From assembly GCA_900545035.1 (NCBI GenBank), contig UQXM01000010.1:1-23899 (forward strand): a stretch of 23,899 nt of DNA. Reading direction: 5' to 3'. The stretch is from an uncultured Fusobacterium sp. (GTDB lineage Bacteria; Fusobacteriota; Fusobacteriia; Fusobacteriales; Fusobacteriaceae). Below the pieces are notes generated by a model. The model had not been told where the DNA came from and searched no databases. It saw only the letters and a list, made by a program, of their open reading frames with translations. The position numbers were made by a program, and so were the translations under genes. Shown here piece after piece: positions 5,786 through 14,341 of this stretch; positions within the stretch are counted from its first letter, which is position 1; the number at the start of each line of letters is the position of its first letter.

Positions 5786-6877
5786 TTGAAAATCTTAGAG
5801 ATAAATTATATAAATTTCAGAAATCTTGCAGACAGAAATATAAAATTTTCTCCTAAGATAAATCTGTTCCTCGGAAAAAACGGGCAGGGAAAAACCAGCA
5901 TAATAGAAGCTGTCTATTTCGGTGCTACGGGAAAAAGTTTTCGTACTTCTAAAAATGCAGATATGATTAAATACGGCAAAATAAAAACAGGGTGTTTTTT
6001 AGAGTATGAGGACAAGATAAGCGACAAAAATATATCAGTAAAAATTGACAGCAGCAAAAAAGAATACAGGCTTAATAAAAAGAGAGTTCCTTACGATGAA
6101 TATTACGGGCAGGTGAATGTGGTATCATTTATTCCTGAAGACATTGAACTTATAGTAGGAGCTCCCGGAGTAAGAAGAAAGTTTTTTGACAGCGAGATAG
6201 CACAGAGTAGCCATGAATATTTTCAAAATCTTAAACAGTATACCAAGCTTCTGAAAATCAGAAACAAATATTTGAAAAACAGAGAGCATAAAGACCCTAT
6301 GTTTTCTATTTATGAAGATGAATTTGTAAAATATGGGGCAAAGGTTATTAAAAAAAGAGTGGAGTATGTAAAAAACATTTCTATTATACTCAATCTTAAT
6401 TACAGAAAACTTTTTGACAGCAGAAAAGAGCTTAATCTTGTATACGAATCTTCTCTGGGAGATTTGAAAAAATGCAGCTGCGAAGAGATTGAACAGAAAA
6501 TAAGAGAAGAGATAAAAAAAGAATTTGAAAAAGAGATAAGATACGGCTACTCTATGACTGGGCCTCAAAAAGATGACTTTCTTTTTCTTTTGGATAAAAG
6601 AGAGGCAAAATCTTTTTCCTCACAGGGTGAAAAGAAATCAATAATTTTTTCCCTGAAACTTTCTGAAATAGATATGGTACTGAAAGAGAAAAGAGAAAAT
6701 CCTGTGTTTTTAATAGATGATGTTTCATCATATTTTGATTCTGTGAGAAAAGAGAGTATAATAAATTATCTTAACAAAAGAGATATACAGGTAATCATTA
6801 CTTCAACGGATACTTTGGGAATAGAGTCAAAAAACTTCTTTGTGGAAAAAGGAGAGGTGTATGAGCGGGATAGTTAG
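5786..6877 (+). CDS. recF: DNA replication and repair protein RecF
   Basis: A 363-residue cytoplasmic SMC-like ATPase that helps load RecA at gapped DNA. The Walker A is GKNGQGKTS (30-38) after the typical N-terminal strand and turn INYINFRNL. VNVVSFIPEDIELIVGAPGV followed by RRKFFD is the conserved RecF block. The signature region is SFSSQGEKKSIIFSLKLSE. The Walker B is FLIDDVSSYFDS near the C-terminus, where most RecF proteins have LLDDVxSELD. Length is normal for the family. The start is TTG at 5786, supported by GAGGTGGG just upstream and by the conserved N-terminus MKILEINYINFR. Its 3' end overlaps the next gene by 17 bp, implying translational coupling. Confidence 0.96.
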   Translation: MKILEINYINFRNLADRNIKFSPKINLFLGKNGQGKTSIIEAVYFGATGKSFRTSKNADMIKYGKIKTGCFLEYEDKISDKNISVKIDSSKKEYRLNKKRVPYDEYYGQVNVVSFIPEDIELIVGAPGVRRKFFDSEIAQSSHEYFQNLKQYTKLLKIRNKYLKNREHKDPMFSIYEDEFVKYGAKVIKKRVEYVKNISIILNLNYRKLFDSRKELNLVYESSLGDLKKCSCEEIEQKIREEIKKEFEKEIRYGYSMTGPQKDDFLFLLDKREAKSFSSQGEKKSIIFSLKLSEIDMVLKEKRENPVFLIDDVSSYFDSVRKESIINYLNKRDIQVIITSTDTLGIESKNFFVEKGEVYERDS

Positions 6878-7409
6878 TTTAAAATCTATGATAGAAAACG
6901 CTGTTGCCAAAAGTTCCCTTCTCAGAATATCTCTTGTAAAAGGAGCTTGGGAGAGCATAACGGAAGAACTTGCTCCCAAATCAGAACCTTTGGGAATAAA
7001 AAATGAAATACTGTATACAGCAGTGGAAAATTCTGTTTATCTTCATGCTATGGAGATGAAAAAAAGAATTTATCTGGAAAGGATAAAAAGACTTCTTAGA
7101 GGGGAATATATCAAAGATATAAAATACAGAGTGAGAAAAATAGATCTTCATGCAAAAATAGAAAGAGGAGATAATATTATAGAGATAGATAAAACTTCCA
7201 AAAAACAATTTGAAGATTTCAAAACAAAAAATATGTCAGTGGAAGAGAGTATAAAATATCTTTCTGTTCTTGCAAAAAAGAGAGAGGAATATCTTTTAAA
7301 AAATACGGAATATAAACGGTGCAGACGGTGCGGGAGAATGTTTCTCGGCACAGAAGATGTCTGTCCTCAGTGCAGAGGGGAAAACAGAACTGCAATTAAC
7401 AAATATTAA
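6861..7409 (+). CDS. dciA: DciA-like DUF721 protein with C-terminal zinc ribbon
   Basis: A 182-residue protein. Residues about 8-95 fit the DUF721/DciA domain: KGAWESITEELAPKSEPLGI, then NEILYTAVENSVYLHAMEMK and a following helix and strand. DciA is the widespread ancestral loader of the replicative helicase DnaB, and it also lies between recF and gyrB in actinobacteria. After a charged linker, residues 151-174 form a four-cysteine zinc ribbon, CRRC (C154, C157) and CPQC (C168, C171), which is not part of the textbook DciA. I chose ATG 6861 rather than an earlier in-frame start at 6840, because GGAGAGG at 6851-6857 serves it and the extra residues lie inside recF. It overlaps recF by 17 bp; gyrB starts 28 bp downstream. 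The helicase-loading role is inferred from family and position. Confidence 0.8.
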   Translation: MSGIVSLKSMIENAVAKSSLLRISLVKGAWESITEELAPKSEPLGIKNEILYTAVENSVYLHAMEMKKRIYLERIKRLLRGEYIKDIKYRVRKIDLHAKIERGDNIIEIDKTSKKQFEDFKTKNMSVEESIKYLSVLAKKREEYLLKNTEYKRCRRCGRMFLGTEDVCPQCRGENRTAINKY

Positions 7410-7437
7410 TAAAGAATATTTTGGAGGGTAGTAAATA

Positions 7438-9342
7438 ATGAGTAATTATCAAGCAGAGAACATTACGGTTCTTGAAGGATTGGAAGCAGTCAGAAAAAGA
7501 CCGGGAATGTATATCGGAACAACATCAGAGAGAGGGCTTCACCACTTGGTGTGGGAAATAGTGGACAACTCTATTGACGAGGCACTTGCCGGGTATTGCG
7601 ACAAAATAATTGTTAACGTCCTTCCTGATAATATTATCGAAGTAATAGATAATGGTAGGGGAATTCCTACTGGAATACACCCAAAATACGGAAAATCAGC
7701 TCTTGAAATAGTTCTTACAGTGCTTCATGCAGGGGGAAAATTTGAAAATGATAACTACAAAGTGTCAGGAGGACTTCACGGTGTAGGTGTATCAGTAGTT
7801 AATGCCCTTTCAGAATGGCTTGAAGTTGAAGTAAACAGAGACGGAAAAATCTGGTATCAGAAATATAACAGAGGAGTTCCTGAAGCTCCTGTAAAAACAA
7901 TAGGTGATACAACAGTTACAGGAACAAAAGTAAGATTTAAAGCTGACTATGAAATTTTTGAAACTTTGGTATACAGCTTTGAAACTCTTGATACAAGATT
8001 AAAAGAACTGGCTTATTTAAACAAAGGGCTTAGAATAATTTTAACAGATAAGAGAAAAGATCCGAATGTAGTTGCCGACCTTAAATTTGAGGGAGGAATA
8101 ATTGATTACATAAAAGATGTGGAAAAAGATAATACCGCTCTTATAAAAGAACCTATATATATGTCTGGAGAAGCTGACGGAATAGTGGTGGAAGCGGTTA
8201 TGCTTTATAATACAAATCAGAGAGAAAGCGTTTATTCTTTTGTAAATAATATCCATACTCATGAAGGAGGAACTCATGTAAGCGGATTCAGAACTGCGCT
8301 TACAAGAGTGATAAACGATGTGGGTAAGGCACAGGGATTTATAAAAGACAGAGACGGAAAACTTCAAGGGTCTGATATAAGAGAGGGACTTTCAGCAATA
8401 ATCTCTATAAAAATAGCTCAGCCTCAGTTTGAAGGGCAGACAAAAACAAAATTGGGAAACTCTGAAGTAACAGGAATTGTATCAAATATAGTAGGAACAC
8501 AACTGAAAATGTTCCTTGAAGATACTCCGGGGGACACAAAAATAATTATAGATAAAGTATTAAATTCAAAAAGAGCCAGAGAGGCTGCACAGAAAGCCAG
8601 AGAGCTTGTGCTTAGAAAATCAGCTCTTGAAGTAGGTTCTCTTCCGGGAAAACTTGCAGACTGTTCATCAAAAAATCCTGATGAATGTGAAATTTATATA
8701 GTTGAGGGAGATTCAGCGGGAGGTTCTGCAAAACAGGGAAGAGACAGAAGGTTTCAGGCAATTCTGCCTCTTAGAGGAAAAATACTTAATGTTGAAAAAG
8801 CTGGTCTTCACAAGGCTCTTGAAAATGCGGAAATCAGAGCTATGATAACAGCTTTTGGTGCAGGAATGGGAGAAAATTTTGATATATCAAAACTGAGATA
8901 TGGAAAAATAATTCTGATGACAGACGCCGATGTTGACGGAGCACACATCAGAACACTTCTTCTGACATTCTTCTACAGATATATGGTAGAGCTTCTTCAC
9001 AACGGAAATGTGTATATTGCACAGCCGCCTTTATATAAAGTAACAACAGGTAAAACAATTCAATATGCTTATGATGACAAGCAGCTGAAATTCATTGTTG
9101 ATAATCTTGAGGGAGAAAATAAAAAATATTCTCTTCAAAGATATAAAGGTTTGGGAGAGATGAATCCTGAACAGCTTTGGGAAACAACAATGGATCCTGA
9201 TACAAGAACTTTCTATCAGGTAAAAGTTGACGATGCAAGGGAAGCCGATATGATTTTTGATAAACTTATGGGAGATAAAGTAGAGCCAAGAAGACAGTTT
9301 ATTGAAGACGGGGCACAATTTGTTAAAAACTTGGATATATAG
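7438..9342 (+). CDS. gyrB: DNA gyrase subunit B
   Basis: The 634-residue ATPase subunit of DNA gyrase. The GHKL ATPase domain shows the catalytic glutamate E40 in HHLVWEIVDNSIDEALAGY, GRGIP and GGLHGVGVSVVNALS. The transducer domain follows. The TOPRIM domain carries VEGDSAGGSAKQGRDRRFQA (E423) and MTDADVDGAH (D496, D498, D500), the metal-binding acidic triad. The C-terminus YKGLGEMNPEQLWETTMDP matches the family. Length is that of the short, Gram-positive-like GyrB without the large insertion of E. coli. It has a strong TTGGAGGG site. It is followed after 38 bp by gyrA, the partner subunit with which it forms the A2B2 enzyme that introduces negative supercoils. Confidence 0.98.
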   Translation: MSNYQAENITVLEGLEAVRKRPGMYIGTTSERGLHHLVWEIVDNSIDEALAGYCDKIIVNVLPDNIIEVIDNGRGIPTGIHPKYGKSALEIVLTVLHAGGKFENDNYKVSGGLHGVGVSVVNALSEWLEVEVNRDGKIWYQKYNRGVPEAPVKTIGDTTVTGTKVRFKADYEIFETLVYSFETLDTRLKELAYLNKGLRIILTDKRKDPNVVADLKFEGGIIDYIKDVEKDNTALIKEPIYMSGEADGIVVEAVMLYNTNQRESVYSFVNNIHTHEGGTHVSGFRTALTRVINDVGKAQGFIKDRDGKLQGSDIREGLSAIISIKIAQPQFEGQTKTKLGNSEVTGIVSNIVGTQLKMFLEDTPGDTKIIIDKVLNSKRAREAAQKARELVLRKSALEVGSLPGKLADCSSKNPDECEIYIVEGDSAGGSAKQGRDRRFQAILPLRGKILNVEKAGLHKALENAEIRAMITAFGAGMGENFDISKLRYGKIILMTDADVDGAHIRTLLLTFFYRYMVELLHNGNVYIAQPPLYKVTTGKTIQYAYDDKQLKFIVDNLEGENKKYSLQRYKGLGEMNPEQLWETTMDPDTRTFYQVKVDDAREADMIFDKLMGDKVEPRRQFIEDGAQFVKNLDI

Positions 9343-9380
9343 TTTATAAAAGCTGTATATTATAGGGAGGAAATTAAAGA

Positions 9381-11978
9381 ATGTCTAACATAATTAACAG
9401 ATATATAGAAGATGAAATGAAGGAGTCATATCTTGACTACTCCATGAGTGTTATTGTAAGTCGTGCTCTTCCGGATGTAAGGGACGGACTTAAACCTGTA
9501 CACAGAAGAATACTTTTTGCTATGAATGAAATGGGGATGACTCACGACAAAGCATATAAAAAATCTGCCAGAATTGTCGGGGAAGTTCTAGGTAAATATC
9601 ACCCACATGGAGATTCGGCAGTTTACAACACAATGGTAAGAATGGCTCAGGATTTCAACTACAGATACGAACTTGTTGACGGGCATGGGAACTTTGGATC
9701 TATCGACGGAGATTCGGCTGCGGCAATGAGATATACAGAAGCCAGAATGAAAAAAATTACAGGAGAGCTTCTGGAAGATATAGATAAAGATACAATAGAT
9801 TTCAGAAAGAACTTTGATGACTCACTTGATGAGCCTGTGGTTCTTCCGGCAAAACTTCCAAACCTGCTTCTTAACGGGTCAACAGGAATAGCAGTAGGAA
9901 TGGCAACGAATATTCCGCCTCATAATCTTGGGGAGCTTGTGGACGGAACACTTGCTTTGATAGATAACAGAGATATTACAGCAGATGAGCTTATGGAATA
10001 TATTCCCGGACCTGATTTTCCGACAGGAGGAATTATTGACGGAAGAAAAGGGATAAGAGAAGCTTATGCCACAGGAAGAGGAAGAATAAGAGTAAGAGGG
10101 AGAATAGAGGTAGAGGAATCTAAGAGCGGAAGAGTTTCTCTTATAGTAAAAGAAATACCTTATCAGTTGAATAAAGCTGCTCTTATTGAAAGAATAGCAG
10201 CTCTTGTAAGAGAAAAAAGACTTACAGGAATTTCTGATTTGAGAGACGAATCAGACAGAGAGGGAATAAGAATTGTTATAGAACTGAAAAGAGGAGAAGA
10301 ACCTGAGCTGGTTCTTAACAAATTATACAAATACACAGATTTACAAAGCACATTTGGTATAATAATGCTTGCTCTTGTAAATAATGTACCAAAAATCCTT
10401 AATCTGAAACAGATTTTGGAAGAGTATATGAAACATAGATTTGAAGTTATCACAAGAAGAACAAGATATGATTTGGATAAAGCAGAAAAGAGAGATCATA
10501 TTTTGCAAGGTTTCAGAATTGCTCTTGAAAATATAGATAGAATAATTGAGCTTATCAGAGCTTCAAAAGACGGAAATGAAGCCAAAGATGCTTTGATTGA
10601 AAAATATGCTTTTTCTGAAATTCAGGCAAAAGCTATTATGGATATGAAACTTCAAAGACTTACAGGTCTTGAAAGAGAAAAAATTGAGCAGGAGTTTCAA
10701 GAATTAGAAATAAAAATAAGAGAGCTGAAAGAAATTCTTGCAGATGAAAATAAAATTTACGGAATAATGAAAGATGAACTTACAGAACTGAAAGAAAAAT
10801 ACAATGATTCAAGAAGAACAAGTATTGAAAACGAAAGACTTGATATAGATATGGAAGATCTTATCAAAGATGAAAAGGTACTTATCACTATAACAAATAA
10901 AGGGTATGTAAAAAGAATAGAACTTGACAAATACAAATCTCAGAAGAGAGGAGGAAAGGGAGTATCAACACAGCATACAGTGGAAGACGATTTTGTACAG
11001 GACATGGAAGTTATGTCAACACTTGACAGTATGATGATATTCACAAATAAAGGAAGAGTATTTAATCTGAAAGCATATCAAATTCCTGAAAGTTCAAAAC
11101 AGGCAAGAGGAAAGTTGATTGAAAATATAATCAAGCTTCAGGAAAATGAAAAAGTGAGATTTACAATTAAGATAAGAGAGTTCACGAAAGATAAAGAGAT
11201 TATTTTCCTTACTCAAGACGGAACTATTAAGAAAACAAATCTTATGGAATTCCAAAATATAAACAGTGCAGGGATAAAAGCTATTAAACTTAGAGAGGAC
11301 GACGACCTGATTTTTGTTGGAGTTGTTACTTCTGACAATGACCAGCTGTTTATTGCAACAAAAAAAGGATATTCTATAAGAATAAGAACAAGTGAAGCAA
11401 GAAGTATGCTGAGAAATACAACAGGAGTAAAGGGTATCACTTTGAGAGAAGGGGACAGCGTTGTATCAGGGCTTCTTATTAAAAATGATGAAGAAACAAT
11501 TCTTACTGTTACAGAAAACGGATTTGGTAAAAGAACAAGAGTAAATGAATATCCTCTGCAGGGAAGAGGCGGAAAAGGAGTAATAAATCTTAAATGCAAT
11601 GATAAAACAGGAGATATAGTAGAAGTAAAACCTGTGAGAGAAGATGAAGAACTTATGGTAATTACATCTTCAGGTGTTGTGATAAGAACTCCGGTTGACT
11701 CTGTTTCAGTTTATCAGAGAGCTGCTCAGGGAGTAAAAGTTATGAGAATTTCTGACGGCGAAAAAGTTGTGGCAATAGCAAAAGTAAAAAGTGAAAAAGA
11801 TGAAGAAAAAATCTTAGAAGACAAAACAGATGAAGAGATATCAGAAAATATAAATTTACAGGAAACAATCTCTGAAAAAGAAGAGTTTGAAAATAAATTT
11901 TTAAGCACTTTCGAAGATGAAGACGAAGAGATGCAGTTTGAAAGTGAACAAGGATTAGAAGACTCAGAGGAAAACTAA
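9381..11978 (+). CDS. gyrA: DNA gyrase subunit A
   Basis: The 865-residue DNA-cleaving subunit. The winged-helix region holds the catalytic tyrosine Y118 in AAAMRYTEARM. The quinolone-determining region reads YHPHGDSAVYNTMVRMAQ: S79 is the usual serine, but position 83 (E. coli 87) is Asn instead of the common acidic residue. The C-terminal beta-pinwheel has a canonical GyrA box QKRGGKG (521-527) and a second such motif QGRGGKG (727-733). The box identifies it as gyrase rather than topoisomerase IV. The last 60 residues or so form a very acidic tail (EDEDEEMQFESEQGLEDSEEN region), of the kind that modulates supercoiling in some gyrases. The RBS is AGGGAGG. The next gene starts 16 bp on. Confidence 0.98.
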   Translation: MSNIINRYIEDEMKESYLDYSMSVIVSRALPDVRDGLKPVHRRILFAMNEMGMTHDKAYKKSARIVGEVLGKYHPHGDSAVYNTMVRMAQDFNYRYELVDGHGNFGSIDGDSAAAMRYTEARMKKITGELLEDIDKDTIDFRKNFDDSLDEPVVLPAKLPNLLLNGSTGIAVGMATNIPPHNLGELVDGTLALIDNRDITADELMEYIPGPDFPTGGIIDGRKGIREAYATGRGRIRVRGRIEVEESKSGRVSLIVKEIPYQLNKAALIERIAALVREKRLTGISDLRDESDREGIRIVIELKRGEEPELVLNKLYKYTDLQSTFGIIMLALVNNVPKILNLKQILEEYMKHRFEVITRRTRYDLDKAEKRDHILQGFRIALENIDRIIELIRASKDGNEAKDALIEKYAFSEIQAKAIMDMKLQRLTGLEREKIEQEFQELEIKIRELKEILADENKIYGIMKDELTELKEKYNDSRRTSIENERLDIDMEDLIKDEKVLITITNKGYVKRIELDKYKSQKRGGKGVSTQHTVEDDFVQDMEVMSTLDSMMIFTNKGRVFNLKAYQIPESSKQARGKLIENIIKLQENEKVRFTIKIREFTKDKEIIFLTQDGTIKKTNLMEFQNINSAGIKAIKLREDDDLIFVGVVTSDNDQLFIATKKGYSIRIRTSEARSMLRNTTGVKGITLREGDSVVSGLLIKNDEETILTVTENGFGKRTRVNEYPLQGRGGKGVINLKCNDKTGDIVEVKPVREDEELMVITSSGVVIRTPVDSVSVYQRAAQGVKVMRISDGEKVVAIAKVKSEKDEEKILEDKTDEEISENINLQETISEKEEFENKFLSTFEDEDEEMQFESEQGLEDSEEN

Positions 11979-11994
11979 AAAGGAAGTGGTATCT

Positions 11995-12798
11995 ATGGAA
12001 AGAAATGTACTTTTAGTGTTGGGAAATGGTTACAACAGAGAAAATCTTATTGACAGTGCTGTATATCTGAGAGATAATTTTGGATTTTCAATCAGACCTC
12101 TTCATGTAAGAGATGTGAGAAAAAAAGAATTTCTTCCAAATGCAGTGGACGGAATTATGCTTGAGCCGATGATTGCAGGAATAAACGAAGAGTGGAATCG
12201 TTACGAAGAGCATGAAATTGCCAACATAAAAAAACAGCTTGAAGAAAAAGGTGTTCACGACGAGCTTGAAGTAAAATTCGGTATAACTCCTGAAATAGTA
12301 ATAGAAGAACTTAAAAAATCAGATATTCTTCTTATTGAAAAAGAGGATAAGTTTTCAGAAGATTTAATTGTTATATTAAAAAGATTTTTTAAACCGATAT
12401 TTGTTGTAAGAGATAAGGTTATCAAATTTGATAAAATTGCAATTTCAAACGATGACGGAACGAAAGTAAATAAAAGTTTCCAAAGATTTATCAATATATT
12501 TACAGATGTAAAAGAGATTACATCATTAGAACTGAGAGATCCTCAAAAACATGGAGATATTGATGAGGAAGAGGAAGGACATGAAAACTATCTGAATGTT
12601 TTTATGAGAGGAAAAGGAATAAAGGTTACTTCAAAGAAATTTGAAAAAGGTGAATCCCAAGAGTTTTTGGATATCTGTAAAGAGGAAGACATACTTATTA
12701 TGGGTAACTTGAGCAACTCTTATATGTTTGAAAAGATAACTAAAAAATTGGGAGTAAAAATAATGGAAGATGTAGAAACTACATTGTTCATTGCTTAA
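11995..12798 (+). CDS. Tandem universal-stress-protein-like protein
   Basis: A 267-residue cytoplasmic protein that reads as two USP/nucleotide-binding alpha-beta units. Unit 1 (about 1-140) opens with a strand and helix (NVLLVLGNGYNRENLIDSAV), then IRPLHVRDV, and closes with KKSDILLIEKED and KPIFVVRDK. Unit 2 (about 141-267) opens with KIAISNDDGTKVNKSFQRF and closes with EEDILIMGNLSNSYMF, where USPs carry the ATP-binding G-x2-G-x9-G(S/T) motif. That motif is not intact here, so nucleotide binding is uncertain. An acidic insertion (GDIDEEEEGHEN) lies in the second unit. I start it at ATG 11995, not GTG 11986, because AAGGAAG (11980-11986) overlaps that GTG. Its position between gyrA and a phosphoesterase says only that it belongs to the operon. 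The specific role is unknown. Confidence 0.6.
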   Translation: MERNVLLVLGNGYNRENLIDSAVYLRDNFGFSIRPLHVRDVRKKEFLPNAVDGIMLEPMIAGINEEWNRYEEHEIANIKKQLEEKGVHDELEVKFGITPEIVIEELKKSDILLIEKEDKFSEDLIVILKRFFKPIFVVRDKVIKFDKIAISNDDGTKVNKSFQRFINIFTDVKEITSLELRDPQKHGDIDEEEEGHENYLNVFMRGKGIKVTSKKFEKGESQEFLDICKEEDILIMGNLSNSYMFEKITKKLGVKIMEDVETTLFIA

Positions 12799-12823
12799 TA
12801 AAAAAATATGGGATAGGTAAAAT

Positions 12824-13288
12824 ATGAAGGTACTTGCAGTATCAGACACTCACGGGTGTTTTGAGAGATTTTATAAAGCGTGTAAATGGGAACAGCCCGA
12901 TGCAGTTTTGTTTTCGGGAGACTGTTCAAGTGATGCTCTGGATATGGAGCACATATTTCCGGAGATAAAATTTTTTATAGTCAGAGGAAACTGCGACTAT
13001 GACGATTACAAAACAAAAGATGAAATGACTGTGGAGCTTGAGGGAGTGAAAATCTTCCTCACTCATGGTCATCTTTATGGTGTAAAAAGGGACTATTCAT
13101 ATATTGAGGAAAAAGGATATGAAGAGGGAGCAGATATTGTTGTTTTTGGTCATACCCACAGTCCATATTGTTCAGAGAATAAAAAAGTAACTTTATTCAA
13201 TCCCGGAGCAGTTTTAAATAACAGTTACGGAGTAATAGAAATAGAAAAAGGCAGAAAAATTAAATTTACACATAAAAATTTGGATTAA
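12824..13288 (+). CDS. YfcE/MJ0936-type metallophosphoesterase
   Basis: A 154-residue protein of the small calcineurin-like phosphodiesterase family (Metallophos_2). All metal-ligand motifs are present and in order: SDTHG (D8, H10), SGDC (D33), RGNCD (N56), LTHGH (H81, H83) and FGHTH (H110, H112). It ends with the typical NPGAV and a short strand pair. Enzymes of this family hydrolyse phosphodiester model substrates in a Mn2+-dependent way; the physiological substrate is generally not known. Length is normal. It sits between the USP-like gene (25 bp upstream) and pheS (18 bp downstream), inside the operon. A family and catalytic assignment is secure; the biological role is not. Confidence 0.92.
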   Translation: MKVLAVSDTHGCFERFYKACKWEQPDAVLFSGDCSSDALDMEHIFPEIKFFIVRGNCDYDDYKTKDEMTVELEGVKIFLTHGHLYGVKRDYSYIEEKGYEEGADIVVFGHTHSPYCSENKKVTLFNPGAVLNNSYGVIEIEKGRKIKFTHKNLD

Positions 13289-13306
13289 TCTTAGGTGGGA
13301 GGAAAA

Positions 13307-14326
13307 ATGAAAGATAAATTATCTTTATTGAAAAATGAAGCAAGACAAGAAATTCTGAACTCTTCAACACTTCAGGAAGTGGAAGATTTAAGAGTTAAAT
13401 ATCTTGGAAAAAAAGGTCAGCTGACTGAAATTTCCAAAGGTATGAAAAATCTGTCTGCTGAAGAAAGACCTGTTATCGGGCAGCTTCTTAATGAAGTAAG
13501 AAATGAGATAACAGATATTCTTGAAGGAAAGAAAATAGAAATCACAAAAGCACTGAAAGCAAAACAGCTTGAGGAAGAGGTAATAGATATTACCCTTGCA
13601 GGAAAGAAAACAAGTCAGGGAAGCATACACCCAATTTCAGAAACAACAGATCTTTTAAAAAAAATATTTATGGATATGGGATTTGATGTGGCAGACGGAC
13701 CTGAAGTTGAATATGTAAAATATAATTTTGATATGTTAAATATTCCTGAATCACATCCGTCAAGAGATATAACAGATACTTTCTATATCTCTGATGATGT
13801 TGTACTTAGAACTCAGACATCACCTGTTCAGGTAAGATATATGTTGGAACATAAACCTCCGTTCAGAATGGTTTGTCCGGGTAAAGTTTACAGACCTGAC
13901 TATGATGTATCTCATACACCAATGTTTCATCAAATGGAAGGACTTATGATAGGAGAAAATGTATCTTTTGCTAATCTTAAAGCAATTCTTACAGAACTTG
14001 TATCAAAAGTATTTGGAGATGGAACAAGAGTAAGATTCAGACCTCACTTCTTCCCGTTCACAGAGCCGAGTGCGGAAATGGATGTGGAATGTGTTATCTG
14101 TAAAGGAAAAGGATGCAGAGTATGTAAAGGAAGCGGATGGCTTGAAATCATGGGATGCGGAATGGTAGACCCTGCCGTACTTGAAGCTGTGGGATACAAA
14201 TCTGATGAAGTATCAGGATTTGCTTTTGGAGTAGGTATAGAAAGAATTACTATGCTTAGACACGGAATAGATGATTTAAGAGCATTCTTTGAAAATGATA
14301 TGAGATTTTTAAAACAATTTAAGTAG
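13307..14326 (+). CDS. pheS: Phenylalanine-tRNA ligase alpha subunit
   Basis: A 339-residue class II aminoacyl-tRNA synthetase subunit. It has an N-terminal coiled-coil arm (LGKKGQLTEISKGMKNLSAE), then the catalytic core: HPSRDITDTFYI, LRTQTSPVQVRYM, motif 2 FRMVCPGKVYRPDYDVSHTP with FHQMEG, the FPFTEPSAE substrate loop and motif 3 FGVGIERITML. The insert CVICKGKGCRVCKGSGW has four cysteines and is common in bacterial PheS outside proteobacteria. A GTG at 13295 would add four residues but lies within the GGTGGGAGG ribosome binding site, so ATG 13307 is the start. PheT follows 15 bp downstream; together they form the (alpha-beta)2 enzyme charging tRNA-Phe. No T-box or attenuator precedes it. 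Confidence 0.97.
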   Translation: MKDKLSLLKNEARQEILNSSTLQEVEDLRVKYLGKKGQLTEISKGMKNLSAEERPVIGQLLNEVRNEITDILEGKKIEITKALKAKQLEEEVIDITLAGKKTSQGSIHPISETTDLLKKIFMDMGFDVADGPEVEYVKYNFDMLNIPESHPSRDITDTFYISDDVVLRTQTSPVQVRYMLEHKPPFRMVCPGKVYRPDYDVSHTPMFHQMEGLMIGENVSFANLKAILTELVSKVFGDGTRVRFRPHFFPFTEPSAEMDVECVICKGKGCRVCKGSGWLEIMGCGMVDPAVLEAVGYKSDEVSGFAFGVGIERITMLRHGIDDLRAFFENDMRFLKQFK

Positions 14327-14341
14327 GAGAGTGGAGAGATA

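Noticed and set aside
11559..11579. Second GyrA-box-like motif (QGRGGKG) as a novelty
   Set aside because: Similar QxRGGKG motifs occur in the later pinwheel blades of many GyrA proteins, for example in Bacillus.
13289..13306. T-box or leader attenuator controlling pheST
   Set aside because: Only 18 bp separate the upstream gene from pheS, leaving no room for such an element.
14094..14144. Four-cysteine insert in PheS as an unusual zinc-binding addition
   Set aside because: The same cysteine-rich insert is common in PheS of Firmicutes and other phyla.
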